64,000 bases of DNA from contig CAYSUW010000005.1 in NCBI GenBank assembly GCA_964434385.1, positions 1 to 64,000 on the forward strand, in the 5' to 3' direction. The notes under the pieces were generated by a model, which saw only the letters and a program-made list of their open reading frames with translations, was not told where the DNA came from and made no database searches. A program made the translations under genes and the position numbers. Positions within the stretch are counted from its first letter, which is position 1. Every line of letters begins with the position of its first letter. This document shows, in pieces, positions 54,577 through 63,759 of this stretch. The stretch is from GCA-002700125 sp964434385. Its GTDB lineage: Bacteria > Chloroflexota > Dehalococcoidia > Lucifugimonadales > Lucifugimonadaceae.

Positions 54577-55749
54577 ATGATTAAAGATTATATTTATTTA
54601 GATAACGCAGCTACAACTAAAATTAAGAAAGAAGTCCTGGAATCTATGATTCCTTATTTGAAAGATAATTTTGGTAATCCTTCAAGTTTGTATTCTTTTG
54701 GCCAAGAGTCAAGAAATTCTATAGAAGAAAGTAGAGAGAAAATTTCTACTGTTTTTAACTGTCGTCCTAAAGAAATTATTTTTACTAGTGGAGGGACTGA
54801 GTCTGATAATTTAGCTATTTTGGGTGGAGTTAATGCTATGAAAGAGTTTGGAAATCATATCATTACGTCTTCAGTCGAACATCATGCAGTACTTCATGCT
54901 TGTGAAGAATTAGAAAAAAATGGATTCGAAGTAGATTATCTCCCTGTGGATAAATTTGGGTTAATATCCCCTGATGATTTATCAAATTCTATAAAACCTA
55001 ATACCATTTTTATTTCTATTATGATGGCGAACAATGAAATAGGCACAATTCAGGATATTTCCAAGTTAATAAAAATTGTTCGCAAGAAACAAAATTTAAA
55101 TAACAATATTATTTTATTTCATTCTGATGCAGTTCAATCTTTGGGTAAAATGAAATTAGACATGAAACAATTAGACATTGATTTACTTTCAATTTCTGCT
55201 CATAAAATTAATGGGCCAAAAGGAATTGGATCTCTATTTGTAAGGGGGGGAACTCCATTAAAACCGTTAATTTTTGGAGGAGGACAAGAAAAACAATTAA
55301 GATCAGGAACTGAAAATGTGGCTTCTATCGTAGGCTTTGGAGAAGCTTTAGTGATAGCTGACTCTGAGAGAGATAATTTTAATGAAAAATGCAAAATATT
55401 ATCAGATAAATTGACAAACAAAATTTTTGAATTAATTCCTGATTCGTATTTGAATGGTCATCCGAAAAATAAATTATCAAATATTGTAAATTTTTCATTT
55501 GATGGAGTCGAAGGAGAACCAATTCTAGTAGGGTTAGATTTTGCAGGAATTTATGCTTCTAGTGGTAGTGCTTGTAGTTCAGGATCTCTTGATCCATCTC
55601 ATGTTCTGATTGCTACTGGCTTAAATCCAAGATTAGCTGTGGGATCTATAAGATTTAGTCTTAGCCCTACTAATTCAATAGCCGAAATTGATTATGTTGT
55701 AAAAGAATTGGCCAGGATAATAAAAGATCTTAGAAAAATGGGAACTTAA
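54577..55749 (+). CDS. Cysteine desulfurase (NifS/IscS family)
   Basis: PLP enzyme taking sulfur from cysteine for Fe-S clusters and thiolated tRNAs. The 390 residues show YLDNAATTKIKKEVL, FTSGGTESDNLAI, the Schiff-base Lys in SISAHKINGPKGIGSLFV (about 205) and the sulfur-carrying Cys in SSGSACSSGSLDPSHVL (about 330). The loop form is group I, NifS/IscS-like, rather than SufS. It may supply sulfur to MnmA further along. No IscU is adjacent. Confidence 0.93.
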   Translation: MIKDYIYLDNAATTKIKKEVLESMIPYLKDNFGNPSSLYSFGQESRNSIEESREKISTVFNCRPKEIIFTSGGTESDNLAILGGVNAMKEFGNHIITSSVEHHAVLHACEELEKNGFEVDYLPVDKFGLISPDDLSNSIKPNTIFISIMMANNEIGTIQDISKLIKIVRKKQNLNNNIILFHSDAVQSLGKMKLDMKQLDIDLLSISAHKINGPKGIGSLFVRGGTPLKPLIFGGGQEKQLRSGTENVASIVGFGEALVIADSERDNFNEKCKILSDKLTNKIFELIPDSYLNGHPKNKLSNIVNFSFDGVEGEPILVGLDFAGIYASSGSACSSGSLDPSHVLIATGLNPRLAVGSIRFSLSPTNSIAEIDYVVKELARIIKDLRKMGT

Positions 55750-55769
55750 AAATATGAGGTTTTTATAAT

Positions 55770-56324
55770 ATGAATACTAATAAATTATTATTAATTATTG
55801 CAGTAACTTCAGTTCTATTAGCTATAATTTTAATTCCAATGATTATTTTCAAACCATGGATCCCGGTAGACCCATTGTATGTTTCAGGTAAAGTGTTTTA
55901 TCTTAGGGTTACCGAACCTTTAGTATCTGATGAGATTATATTTTCTGGAAATTCACAATCCGGAGAATTGACAACATTTAGAATTAAACCGGAAAATCCT
56001 AATAATAAATTAGCAAAAGTTGACGTTGAATTAACTAATCATTCTAATTCTACTGTAAAAATATTAATAGATAGTAAGTCAACTGAACTAATTACAAATA
56101 AGCAAGATTTTTTTAAACCCTTAGATTCTGTTGAAAAATCTGAAGCTATAGATAACTATGATTCTAGTGATTTGATAGAATTTACACCTTTATGGGGATC
56201 TTTTGATCTTTTTCCTAATGAAAAAATAAAAGGATCATTTGCCTTTGAAATCCCTACCAATATTGTATTTGTGCAATTTGCTTGGTTGGCATCGGATTCT
56301 ATAACAATTGCCTATACAGAGTGA
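55770..56324 (+). CDS. Membrane-anchored protein of unknown function
   Basis: A 184-residue protein: a hydrophobic N-terminal helix (LLLIIAVTSVLLAIILIPMI, residues 6-25) then an extracytoplasmic domain with alternating strands (KVFYLRVTEPLV, AKVDVELTNHSNSTVKILI, SFAFEIP) that looks like a beta-sandwich. I recognise no family. It is 20 bp after the desulfurase and 5 bp before mutS, so it is probably an operon passenger. Confidence 0.7.
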   Translation: MNTNKLLLIIAVTSVLLAIILIPMIIFKPWIPVDPLYVSGKVFYLRVTEPLVSDEIIFSGNSQSGELTTFRIKPENPNNKLAKVDVELTNHSNSTVKILIDSKSTELITNKQDFFKPLDSVEKSEAIDNYDSSDLIEFTPLWGSFDLFPNEKIKGSFAFEIPTNIVFVQFAWLASDSITIAYTE

Positions 56325-56329
56325 TCAAA

Positions 56330-58960
56330 ATGGTAAAAGATATTTTAGATTTATCTCCATCTAGAAAACAATTTATAAAATTAAAAAAAGATTATTCTGA
56401 GGAAATATTATTGGTAAGAGTAGGTGATTTTTATGAAGCATTTGATGAAGATGCTAAATTAATTTCAAAAATTCTTGGAATAGTATTAACGTCTAGAAAT
56501 GTAGGTAAAGGTTTAAAAGTTCCTTTAGCTGGTATCCCTTATCACTCTATAGATTCATACTTAAAGCAATTAGTTGACTCTGGAAATAGAATAGCTATTT
56601 GTGAACAAACTGAGGAACCAACTTCATATAAGGGTATTTTTAAAAGAGAGGTAGTGAGAATCATTACTCCGGGAACTCTTTTGGAGCCTGATTTACTTCA
56701 AAATGATAAAAATAATTATTTGTGTGCCGCTATTTCAAGTGATTTTGAAGTAGGTTTAGCTATAGCAGATATAAGTACAGGCGAATGTTTTGCTGGTGAT
56801 TTCCCTGATCATTTGGTCACTGATGAGATTACAAGACATTCTGTATCTGAATTAATTTGTGATAATAAAGTTAGAATGTTATTTGAAGAAAGTGGAGAAG
56901 TGCCAACCAATGTAAGAATAGTATCTCCAGACAATCAAAACTTGATTAATACTGCTCAAAAAATTAAAGATTTTTTAAGAGTTAAAGATTTGAAAGGAAT
57001 GGGTTGTGTAGAAGGTAATCCTTCTTTGTTAGCCGTAAATGAAATTATTAATTATATATCTGAAACTCAGAAACAGGTTTTACCCAAATTTAATAATATT
57101 TCCATTCTTTCCAGAGACGGAATTCTCCTGTTTGACAATCAAGTCTCTCGTGATCTTGAATTATTTGAAACTTTGAATCCTTCTTCCAAAAGCCTTACTC
57201 TTTTTGAGATTTTAAATTCTACAAAAACATCAATGGGTGCAAGATTGTTAAGGAATTGGATTTCAAAACCCCTAGCAGATTTGAAAAAAATTAAAGATCG
57301 TCAGAAATTAATAAAAGTGTTTTTTAAGAAAAACATTCAAAGATCTGAAATAAGATCATTATTGAATTCTATTCCTGATATGGAAAGACTGATGCATAGA
57401 ATTCTTACTAATAGAATAAATCCAAAAGAAATTGTTGCTTTAGCTTTATCTGTAAAAATAATTCCAGATTTAAGAAAGATTATTGAAAACCTAGATAAAA
57501 ATTTACCTCAAATTAATAATTTATCTAAACAAATAAAAGATTTAAACGAATTTTCTGAAAATATTTTAAGTGTTGTTGAAGAGGAACCTGTAGGTTTAGT
57601 TGGAGGTGGGAAAATAATTAGGAAAGGATTTAATAAGGAATTAGATATTCAAAGAGGATATATTTTTGAATCTAGAGAGAAATTGGCCAGTATAGAAAAA
57701 GATATAAAAGAAAAAACTGGAATTAATAATTTGAAAGTAGGATTTAATAAAATTTTTGGATATTACTTTGAAGTTTCAAAATCTTATGTTGAACAAGTAC
57801 CTGATTATTTTCATAGAAAACAAACTCTAGTTAATGCAGAAAGATATACAACCTCTGAACTGAAAAATTTAGAATCTAGGATTATTAGTGCAAGAGATAA
57901 AGTTTCAAGATTGGAAAATGAATTATTTAATCAATTATGTGTTTCTCTTGCTGAATACCAGAACGATGTTGTGACAGTTGCTAAAATAATTTCTAAAATT
58001 GACGTTTTATCTAATTTAGCCGAAATAAGTGTCAATAATAATTATATTTGTCCTGATTTTACTCAAGAAAATAAGATTAATATTAAAGCTGGGAGACATC
58101 CTGTAATTGAAAAGTCTATGCCTTTTGGAAAATTTATTCCTAATGATATAGATCTTTCAAATGATAAAAGACAAATAATTGTAATAACTGGTCCTAATAT
58201 GTCTGGGAAATCTACATATATTAGACAAGTTGCAATTCTTACATTAATGGCGCAAATAGGTTGTTTTATTCCCGCTGAAAAGGCAGAAATAGGTTTAGTA
58301 GATCAACTATTTACTAGAGCTGGTTTAAGTGATGATATTGGAGCAGGCAGATCGACCTTCATGGTAGAAATGGTAGAAACTGCTACTGTTCTCAGACGTG
58401 CTACTTCAAGGTCATTAGTTATTTTAGATGAAGTGGGTAGAGGAACAAGTACATATGATGGTCTAGCTATAGCTAAAGCAGTAGTAGAGTATATTCATAA
58501 TAATCCTGAAAGAAGTTGTAAGACATTGTTTGCTACTCACTACCATGAATTAACTAATTGTGAAGAATATTTAGATAGATGTGTTAATTCACGTGTTGAT
58601 GTAAATGAAACAGGAAATGATGTTACTTTTCTCCATAAAATTGTCCCTGGTGCATCAAAAAGAAGTTACGGTATTCATGTGGGGAAACTTGCAGGTCTTC
58701 CTAAAGAGGTGATAAATAGGGCATATGATCTCTTGTCAGACTATGAAGGAAATAGTATAGGAAATCATGAAGAAAGAATTATAAATAATAAAGATAATGG
58801 ATTTCAGATTCCAATGATGGGCAACCAAGAAGAAAATTGGATTTCTGAAGAAATTTCTTCAATAGATGTTAACCAAATGACTCCTTTAGATGCTTTAAAT
58901 AAACTATCAGAAATTAAGAAAAAATCTCAAGAAATTAATGATGATGGAAAAAATCTTTAA
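56330..58960 (+). CDS. mutS: DNA mismatch repair protein MutS
   Basis: Mismatch sensor, 876 residues. The mismatch-reading Phe-x-Glu lies in VGDFYEAFDED near residue 25; clamp and lever domains follow; the ATPase has Walker A GPNMSGKST (621-629), the ST-rich loop DIGAGRSTFMVEM, Walker B VILDEVGRGTST and the signature THYHELT. The ATG at 56330 is chosen because the conserved domain starts directly there; an upstream open frame (56282) overlaps the preceding gene. MutL is not adjacent. Confidence 0.95.
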   Translation: MVKDILDLSPSRKQFIKLKKDYSEEILLVRVGDFYEAFDEDAKLISKILGIVLTSRNVGKGLKVPLAGIPYHSIDSYLKQLVDSGNRIAICEQTEEPTSYKGIFKREVVRIITPGTLLEPDLLQNDKNNYLCAAISSDFEVGLAIADISTGECFAGDFPDHLVTDEITRHSVSELICDNKVRMLFEESGEVPTNVRIVSPDNQNLINTAQKIKDFLRVKDLKGMGCVEGNPSLLAVNEIINYISETQKQVLPKFNNISILSRDGILLFDNQVSRDLELFETLNPSSKSLTLFEILNSTKTSMGARLLRNWISKPLADLKKIKDRQKLIKVFFKKNIQRSEIRSLLNSIPDMERLMHRILTNRINPKEIVALALSVKIIPDLRKIIENLDKNLPQINNLSKQIKDLNEFSENILSVVEEEPVGLVGGGKIIRKGFNKELDIQRGYIFESREKLASIEKDIKEKTGINNLKVGFNKIFGYYFEVSKSYVEQVPDYFHRKQTLVNAERYTTSELKNLESRIISARDKVSRLENELFNQLCVSLAEYQNDVVTVAKIISKIDVLSNLAEISVNNNYICPDFTQENKINIKAGRHPVIEKSMPFGKFIPNDIDLSNDKRQIIVITGPNMSGKSTYIRQVAILTLMAQIGCFIPAEKAEIGLVDQLFTRAGLSDDIGAGRSTFMVEMVETATVLRRATSRSLVILDEVGRGTSTYDGLAIAKAVVEYIHNNPERSCKTLFATHYHELTNCEEYLDRCVNSRVDVNETGNDVTFLHKIVPGASKRSYGIHVGKLAGLPKEVINRAYDLLSDYEGNSIGNHEERIINNKDNGFQIPMMGNQEENWISEEISSIDVNQMTPLDALNKLSEIKKKSQEINDDGKNL

Positions 58961-59591
58961 TAGTAAAAATTTCACAATAGAAAAAATCATTGTTGGCCCT
59001 TTTCTTGAAAATTGTTATTTGATAAATAGAAAAGAAAGCAAAGATTGTTTTTTAATAGATCCAGGTTATGAATCATCTAAGTTGTTAGATAAGATTTCTT
59101 CATATGGATTTGATTTGAAATTTGTAATGGTTACTCATGGTCATGCTGATCATATAGGGGCTATTGCTAAACTTAATCAAGAATATGAGTTTGAAGTATT
59201 TTTGGGAGAGGGGGATCAAGATTTATATGAAAATCCAGATAAATGGATAACTGATTTTTTTCCGGAATTTGAATCTCCTCCAAAAAAATATTCGATAATT
59301 AGGAATGATAAGAAAATGAAAATTGATGATTTAAATATAGATGTTATTGTTACTCCAGGTCATACATCAGGTAGCTTATGTTATAAATTAGCAAATTATA
59401 TTTTTACTGGAGATACTTTGTTTAAGAATTCTATAGGAAGATATGATTTGCCTGGAGGTGATAAAGATAAGGAATTATCCAGTATAAAAACAAAATTGTT
59501 AACATTAAAACAAGATTGTATTGTTCTTCCAGGGCATGGTGACTCTACTACAATAGGTTCCGAAAATAATAATAACCCTTATCTTATTTAA
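58938..59591 (+). CDS. Metallo-beta-lactamase fold hydrolase (glyoxalase II-like)
   Basis: A 217-residue hydrolase with the zinc-binding set THGHADHIGA (about 66-75), the PGHTSGS histidine, TGDTLF aspartate and the last PGHGDST histidine. Together these match the GloB/YcbL group, which may hydrolyse S-lactoylglutathione-like thioesters with other thiols. Three consecutive in-frame ATGs (58938, 58941, 58944) overlap the mutS end; the exact start is open. Confidence 0.9.
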   Translation: MMMEKIFNSKNFTIEKIIVGPFLENCYLINRKESKDCFLIDPGYESSKLLDKISSYGFDLKFVMVTHGHADHIGAIAKLNQEYEFEVFLGEGDQDLYENPDKWITDFFPEFESPPKKYSIIRNDKKMKIDDLNIDVIVTPGHTSGSLCYKLANYIFTGDTLFKNSIGRYDLPGGDKDKELSSIKTKLLTLKQDCIVLPGHGDSTTIGSENNNNPYLI

Positions 59592-59598
59592 TTGGTTT

Positions 59599-61665
59599 TT
59601 AAAATATATTTATTCCTATAAATAGAGGACCGAAAATAAGTGAAACAATTGCCATAAGTTTTAACAATATATTTATTGCTGGACCAGAAGTGTCTTTAAA
59701 AGGATCTCCAACTGTATCTCCGCTTACTGCAGCTTTATGTGCTTCAGAACCTTTTCCTCCATGATTTCCTAGTTCAATATATTTTTTTGCATTATCCCAT
59801 GCACCACCAGCATTAGCCATAAATATTGCTAAAAGGAATCCAGATACTATAGATCCTGCTAATAAACCACCTAGGGCTTCTTCTGAAATGATTCCTACTA
59901 TTATAGGGGCAATAATGGCAGTTAAACTTGGTAAAATCATAGCTTTGAGAGAACCTGTAGTACTAATTTCTACTGCTCTAGCAGCATCAGGTTTTACTCC
60001 TTTTTTTCCTTCTCTGAGACCTGGTATTTCTCGGAATTGTCTTCTTACTTCTTCTATCATTGCGCCAGCCGCTACTCCAACAGCCTGCATAGTCATTCCA
60101 GAAAAAATGAAAGGTAAAGTAGATCCAATTAATACTCCAATAAGAACTGGTGGTTCTAAAAGGTTGAAACTTTCCACTTCAATAACATTTGCATATGCTG
60201 CCATTAGAGCTAAAGCTGTTAATACAGCTGATCCTATAGCAAATCCTTTGCCTGTTGCTGCAGTGGTATTTCCAAGAGCATCTAGTGCATCTGTCCTTTC
60301 TCTTACTTCAGGGTCTAGTCCAGCTTGCTCAGCCAAACCACCTGCATTATCTGCAACAGGACCATATGCATCGGTAGATAGAGTGATGCCCAGTGTTGCT
60401 AGCATTCCAACAGAAGATAATCCTATGCCATATAATCCTCCCAATTGATAAGCAGCCCATATTCCAATCACTACTGATAAAGCTGGTATTAATGTGCTAT
60501 AAAGGCCGACTGCAATTCCTGCAATAATATTCGATGGATGACCAGTAAGTGATTGCTTGGCTATCCATTTTACAGGACTATATTCATAAGATGTGAAATA
60601 CTCTGTTGCTGTTCCAATGACCTGACCAACAACTAGACCTATAACGATAATATAAAAATAATAAATATCTATGTCTAAATAAATTGTTGCAATATAAGTT
60701 CCAATTAGACTAAGAATTCCTGCTACAAATATTCCTATTCTCAAAGACCATAATAGAGAACTCATAGTTGCGTTTGGTTTTGTTCTTACGAGAAGTGTTC
60801 CTATTATAGACGAGAAAATACCAATTCCTCCTATAAGAATAGGAAATATAATTGCTGAACTTTGTGATAATTCATTATCTAAAGTTGTGAATAATGCAAG
60901 TGCAATTGTAGCAATGATAGATCCTGCATATGATTCAAAAAGATCAGCACCCATTCCTGCAACGTCTCCTACATTGTCTCCTACATTATCTGCAATTGTT
61001 GCAGGGTTTCTAGGATCGTCTTCAGGAATTCCAGCTTCTACTTTTCCAACTAAATCTGCTCCCACATCGGCGGCTTTTGTATAAATTCCTCCTCCAACTC
61101 TAGCAAATAATGCTATTGATGATGCACCAAATCCGAAACCCGCAATTATATTTATATTTCCAAAAACTAACCAAAGAATAGAGACTCCTATTATCCCAAT
61201 TCCTACTACAGTCATGCCCATTACAGTTCCTGTATTAAATGCTACTCTTAAAGATGAGTTTAATCCTTTTTGGGCTGCTTCTGCAGTTCTAGAATTTCCT
61301 CTTACTGCTATACTCATTCCTATAAAACCTGCTAGAGCAGAACCTATAGCTCCAAAAAGATAGGATATAGCAGTCCATGGACCAGAACTTGTAATATTTC
61401 CATTTGAATTTAATGCCTTAATTTTATCTACGTTTAAAATATTAAAATCTATAAAGACTGAAATTATTACAAACATAGCAATAACAAATATTGATAGGAT
61501 TGTATATTCTTTTTTTAAGAAGGCCATTGCCCCTTCTTGAATCAAGAATGCAATTTCAGAAAGAACTGGGTTTTCAATTTTTTGTCTTGTGATCTTTATA
61601 GATAAAAATAGGGCAGTCAGAAGTGCTAGAATTCCAGCTATTATACTAACGATTATAAAATTCAT
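59599..61665 (-). CDS. hppA: Membrane-bound K+-dependent inorganic pyrophosphatase (H+ and/or Na+ pump)
   Basis: Couples pyrophosphate hydrolysis to cation export across the membrane. The 688 residues include about 16 helices, the active-site DVGADLVGKVEAGIPEDDPR (about 192-211) with NPATIADNVGDNVGD following, and the late DNAKKYIE block. In the NTTAATGKGFAIGS region (about 466), Ala and Gly occupy positions where K+-independent enzymes have Lys and Thr, so this looks K+-dependent; such enzymes pump H+, Na+ or both. AAAAGGA precedes the ATG. Its own promoter candidate lies upstream. Confidence 0.95.
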   Translation of the reverse strand: MNFIIVSIIAGILALLTALFLSIKITRQKIENPVLSEIAFLIQEGAMAFLKKEYTILSIFVIAMFVIISVFIDFNILNVDKIKALNSNGNITSSGPWTAISYLFGAIGSALAGFIGMSIAVRGNSRTAEAAQKGLNSSLRVAFNTGTVMGMTVVGIGIIGVSILWLVFGNINIIAGFGFGASSIALFARVGGGIYTKAADVGADLVGKVEAGIPEDDPRNPATIADNVGDNVGDVAGMGADLFESYAGSIIATIALALFTTLDNELSQSSAIIFPILIGGIGIFSSIIGTLLVRTKPNATMSSLLWSLRIGIFVAGILSLIGTYIATIYLDIDIYYFYIIVIGLVVGQVIGTATEYFTSYEYSPVKWIAKQSLTGHPSNIIAGIAVGLYSTLIPALSVVIGIWAAYQLGGLYGIGLSSVGMLATLGITLSTDAYGPVADNAGGLAEQAGLDPEVRERTDALDALGNTTAATGKGFAIGSAVLTALALMAAYANVIEVESFNLLEPPVLIGVLIGSTLPFIFSGMTMQAVGVAAGAMIEEVRRQFREIPGLREGKKGVKPDAARAVEISTTGSLKAMILPSLTAIIAPIIVGIISEEALGGLLAGSIVSGFLLAIFMANAGGAWDNAKKYIELGNHGGKGSEAHKAAVSGDTVGDPFKDTSGPAINILLKLMAIVSLIFGPLFIGINIF

Positions 61666-61726
61666 TTTTTTCCTTTTATAAGATTTCTTGTAAATAAAAT
61701 TCTAAAGAAACCTATCATTTAATTTA

Positions 61727-61738
61727 TTGATCAGTCAA
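61727..61738. promoter_or_regulatory. TTGACTGATCAA element upstream of the pyrophosphatase
   Basis: Read on the minus strand this is TTGACTGATCAA, 73 bp before the hppA ATG. It matches the element at 561-572 (read on its minus strand, TTGACTGGTCAA) at 11 of 12 bases. TTGACT may be a -35 box with a poor -10 (ATAGGT, 17 bp later). Confidence 0.35.
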
Positions 61739-61765
61739 ACCATTTTTTTTTATTGAAGATTTGTT

Positions 61766-62413
61766 TTAAATGTTTTTTAGAGTGTCTTTAAAATCTTTCA
61801 GTTGGTTTTCTAGTTTTTTTCTATCTAATGATAGTGTTACATCTCCTCTCGTTCTTTCTACTACAGATCTTAATTGATCAGTAGTTCTTCTTAATCCCCC
61901 AGTCACTGCTTCTGGGAAATCTATTGTTTCAAGTAAATCAGTAACTTCATTCATTATTCCCAAATAATTATCAGCTAATTCATAATTTGATTTTCGAATA
62001 CTATCTAATGATGTTCTTCTAAGCTCACTACTAGCTTCAGCTAAACCTTTTAAATAAGAACTTGTAGTTACTTGAAGATCTTCAGGCGTGGGAATATTAG
62101 ATTCAGAAAGAAATGAATATACTAGCATTGCTTCACAGTATTCTTTTTCCGTGTCTAAAAAGAATACTGTATTAATATTAAGATAAAAGGGCTTTAATGC
62201 ATCTTTAGCTTTTTCCAAACTTTCTTTTGATTCATTTGCAAGAACCAATGCTTCATCAAATTGATTTCTATGACTAGCTCTTATAGAAGATGATGATTTT
62301 TGAATACTTCTTCTACAGTTTGAGAGAGCAGACTCTCTTCCAGAATGGGCTTCACTAAGATTTTGAATTGATTCATTAATAATTGTTACAAGATTATTTT
62401 TTTTATAATTCAT
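61766..62413 (-). CDS. Translin-family protein
   Basis: An all-helical 215-residue protein. Its C-terminal half strongly resembles archaeal translin-family proteins (COG2178-like): SYLKGLAEASSELRRTSLD (about 119-137), a following IRKSNYELADNYLGIMNEV, then IDFPEAVTGGLRRTTDQLR and VVERTRGDVTLSL. An acidic pair E91-x2-E94 (KEYCEAMLVY) lies where translin/TRAX nucleases have conserved glutamates. Translin and TRAX form octameric RNases (C3PO) in eukaryotes and archaeal homologues bind or cut RNA/DNA. Bacterial examples are rare. It follows thiE by 12 bp with AGGAGAA upstream. Confidence 0.8.
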   Translation of the reverse strand: MNYKKNNLVTIINESIQNLSEAHSGRESALSNCRRSIQKSSSSIRASHRNQFDEALVLANESKESLEKAKDALKPFYLNINTVFFLDTEKEYCEAMLVYSFLSESNIPTPEDLQVTTSSYLKGLAEASSELRRTSLDSIRKSNYELADNYLGIMNEVTDLLETIDFPEAVTGGLRRTTDQLRSVVERTRGDVTLSLDRKKLENQLKDFKDTLKNI

Positions 62414-62425
62414 AATTCTCCTATT

Positions 62426-63061
62426 TTAATCTGTAAATTGTTTCATTTCGTAAATAATTTTTTCAGGATTTTTTGATTTCGTTATTGCACTAGCAACACA
62501 GAATGCATTAGCTCCAGATTTAGTGATTTGTTTTATATTGGTTAAATTTATTCCTCCTATTGCAACAATTGGTTGAGGAACTAGATTTTTAGCTTTTCTA
62601 ATAATGTCTATGCTTGATGGAATGGTGTTAGTTTTTGTTTTAGTAGTGAAAATTGATCCTATAGCTATATAATCTGTATCTAATTTAGATGATTTTTGAA
62701 TTTCTTCGATAGATGAATTTGAATTACCTATTATTTGATTTTTTTTTAGGATAATCTTTGCATCTTTTACTGATAGGTCTGTCCTTCCTACATGTACACC
62801 ATCTACATCGGATAGACTAGCAACAGCACAATTATCATTAATAATGAAGAGTGTATTGTTCTTTTTACAAATAGAATTAATGATTTTCACATGAGTAAGT
62901 AATTCTCCATCATCGTGTATTTTACTTCTTAATTGAAGGATATTAGTGCCTGAAGAAGCAATTAGTTCACACATTTCATATAAGGGTCTCTCTAATATGT
63001 GTTCTGGATCTACTATGACATAAAGTCCCCGTAATTTTTTTATTATTTCTGATTTACTCAT
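62426..63061 (-). CDS. thiE: Thiamine-phosphate synthase
   Basis: Joins the pyrimidine and thiazole halves of thiamine. The 211-residue TIM barrel shows LYVIVDPEH, NILQLRSKIHDD, FIINDNCAVAS, the DGVHVGRTDLS motif (about 90-100), YIAIGSIFTTKTK and PIVAIGGINLTNI. No TPP riboswitch is visible and no other thi gene adjoins. It serves the transketolase cofactor supply in principle. Confidence 0.94.
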   Translation of the reverse strand: MSKSEIIKKLRGLYVIVDPEHILERPLYEMCELIASSGTNILQLRSKIHDDGELLTHVKIINSICKKNNTLFIINDNCAVASLSDVDGVHVGRTDLSVKDAKIILKKNQIIGNSNSSIEEIQKSSKLDTDYIAIGSIFTTKTKTNTIPSSIDIIRKAKNLVPQPIVAIGGINLTNIKQITKSGANAFCVASAITKSKNPEKIIYEMKQFTD

Positions 63062-63064
63062 TTT

Positions 63065-63739
63065 TTACTCAACCTTCATATTGATTGCACTTAGAGGCTT
63101 GAAAGACATTCGATGTATTTTTGATGGGCCAAAAATATTTAACGATTCAAGATGTTGTTTGGATCCATACCCTTTGTTAGATGCAAAACCATAGTTAGGG
63201 AATTTTACTTCATAAATATCTCTCATCATTCTATCTCTTGAGATTTTTGCTACTATTGAAGCAGCAGCGACACTTAAACATCTTTGATCTCCTTTAATTA
63301 AAGATATACTGGGTATTTTTAGTGATTCAAGTTTTACTGCATCAATAATTACAAAATCAGGGATAATTTCTAATTCTTGAATAGCTTTGTACATAGCATT
63401 CTTTGTACAGTATGAAATTCCTTTTGAATCAATTTCTTTTGATGTTGATATACCTATCCCGATATAACTTTTTGTTAGTATGTTTTTGAAAGCAATATTT
63501 TTTTGTTTTATTGATAAAGTTTTACTATCCCTAAAAAGATTATTTTTATTTAGGAAAAATTTTTCATCAAGGGCAACTGCTGCTGCTACTACAGGACCAG
63601 CTAAAGGACCTCTTCCCACCTCATCAATTCCTACAATTTTTTTATTTCCCCATTCTAATAATTTCCTCTCTATTTCTCCTTGAGGAAATGATGTTTTTTT
63701 TAATGGAATAGGAGTTTTTTCTAGTTCTAGTAAATTAAT
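63065..63739 (-). CDS. rnhB: Ribonuclease HII with probable AUU start codon
   Basis: Removes RNA from RNA-DNA hybrids. The catalytic Asp/Glu lie in IVGIDEVGRGPLAGPVVA, further acids in FVIIDAVKL, and RQHLE-like GYGSKQHLE near the end. The only ATG/GTG/TTG candidate in frame (GTG 63619) falls after the catalytic DE, so it cannot be the true start. Upstream the frame is open to a TAG at 63751-63749. An AGGAG (63750-63746) is followed by two ATT codons (63742 and 63739); I take 63739 for its 6-base spacing, giving 224 residues. Upstream residues (EIERKLLEWGNKKI) fit the normal RNase HII N-terminus. Confidence 0.85.
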   Translation of the reverse strand: MNLLELEKTPIPLKKTSFPQGEIERKLLEWGNKKIVGIDEVGRGPLAGPVVAAAVALDEKFFLNKNNLFRDSKTLSIKQKNIAFKNILTKSYIGIGISTSKEIDSKGISYCTKNAMYKAIQELEIIPDFVIIDAVKLESLKIPSISLIKGDQRCLSVAAASIVAKISRDRMMRDIYEVKFPNYGFASNKGYGSKQHLESLNIFGPSKIHRMSFKPLSAINMKVE

Positions 63740-63759
63740 AATTTTCTCCTAAATGGATA

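Noticed and set aside
56282..56329. N-terminal extension of MutS
   Set aside because: Sixteen non-conserved residues overlapping the upstream gene; the conserved domain starts at ATG 56330.
59888..60448. Long open frame (186 codons) on the plus strand
   Set aside because: Lies wholly antisense to the well-supported hppA gene; composition is a shadow of hppA codons and no family is recognisable.
62414..62425. TPP riboswitch associated with thiE
   Set aside because: thiE is internal to an operon with 3-bp spacing to rnhB; no thi-box sequence is seen.
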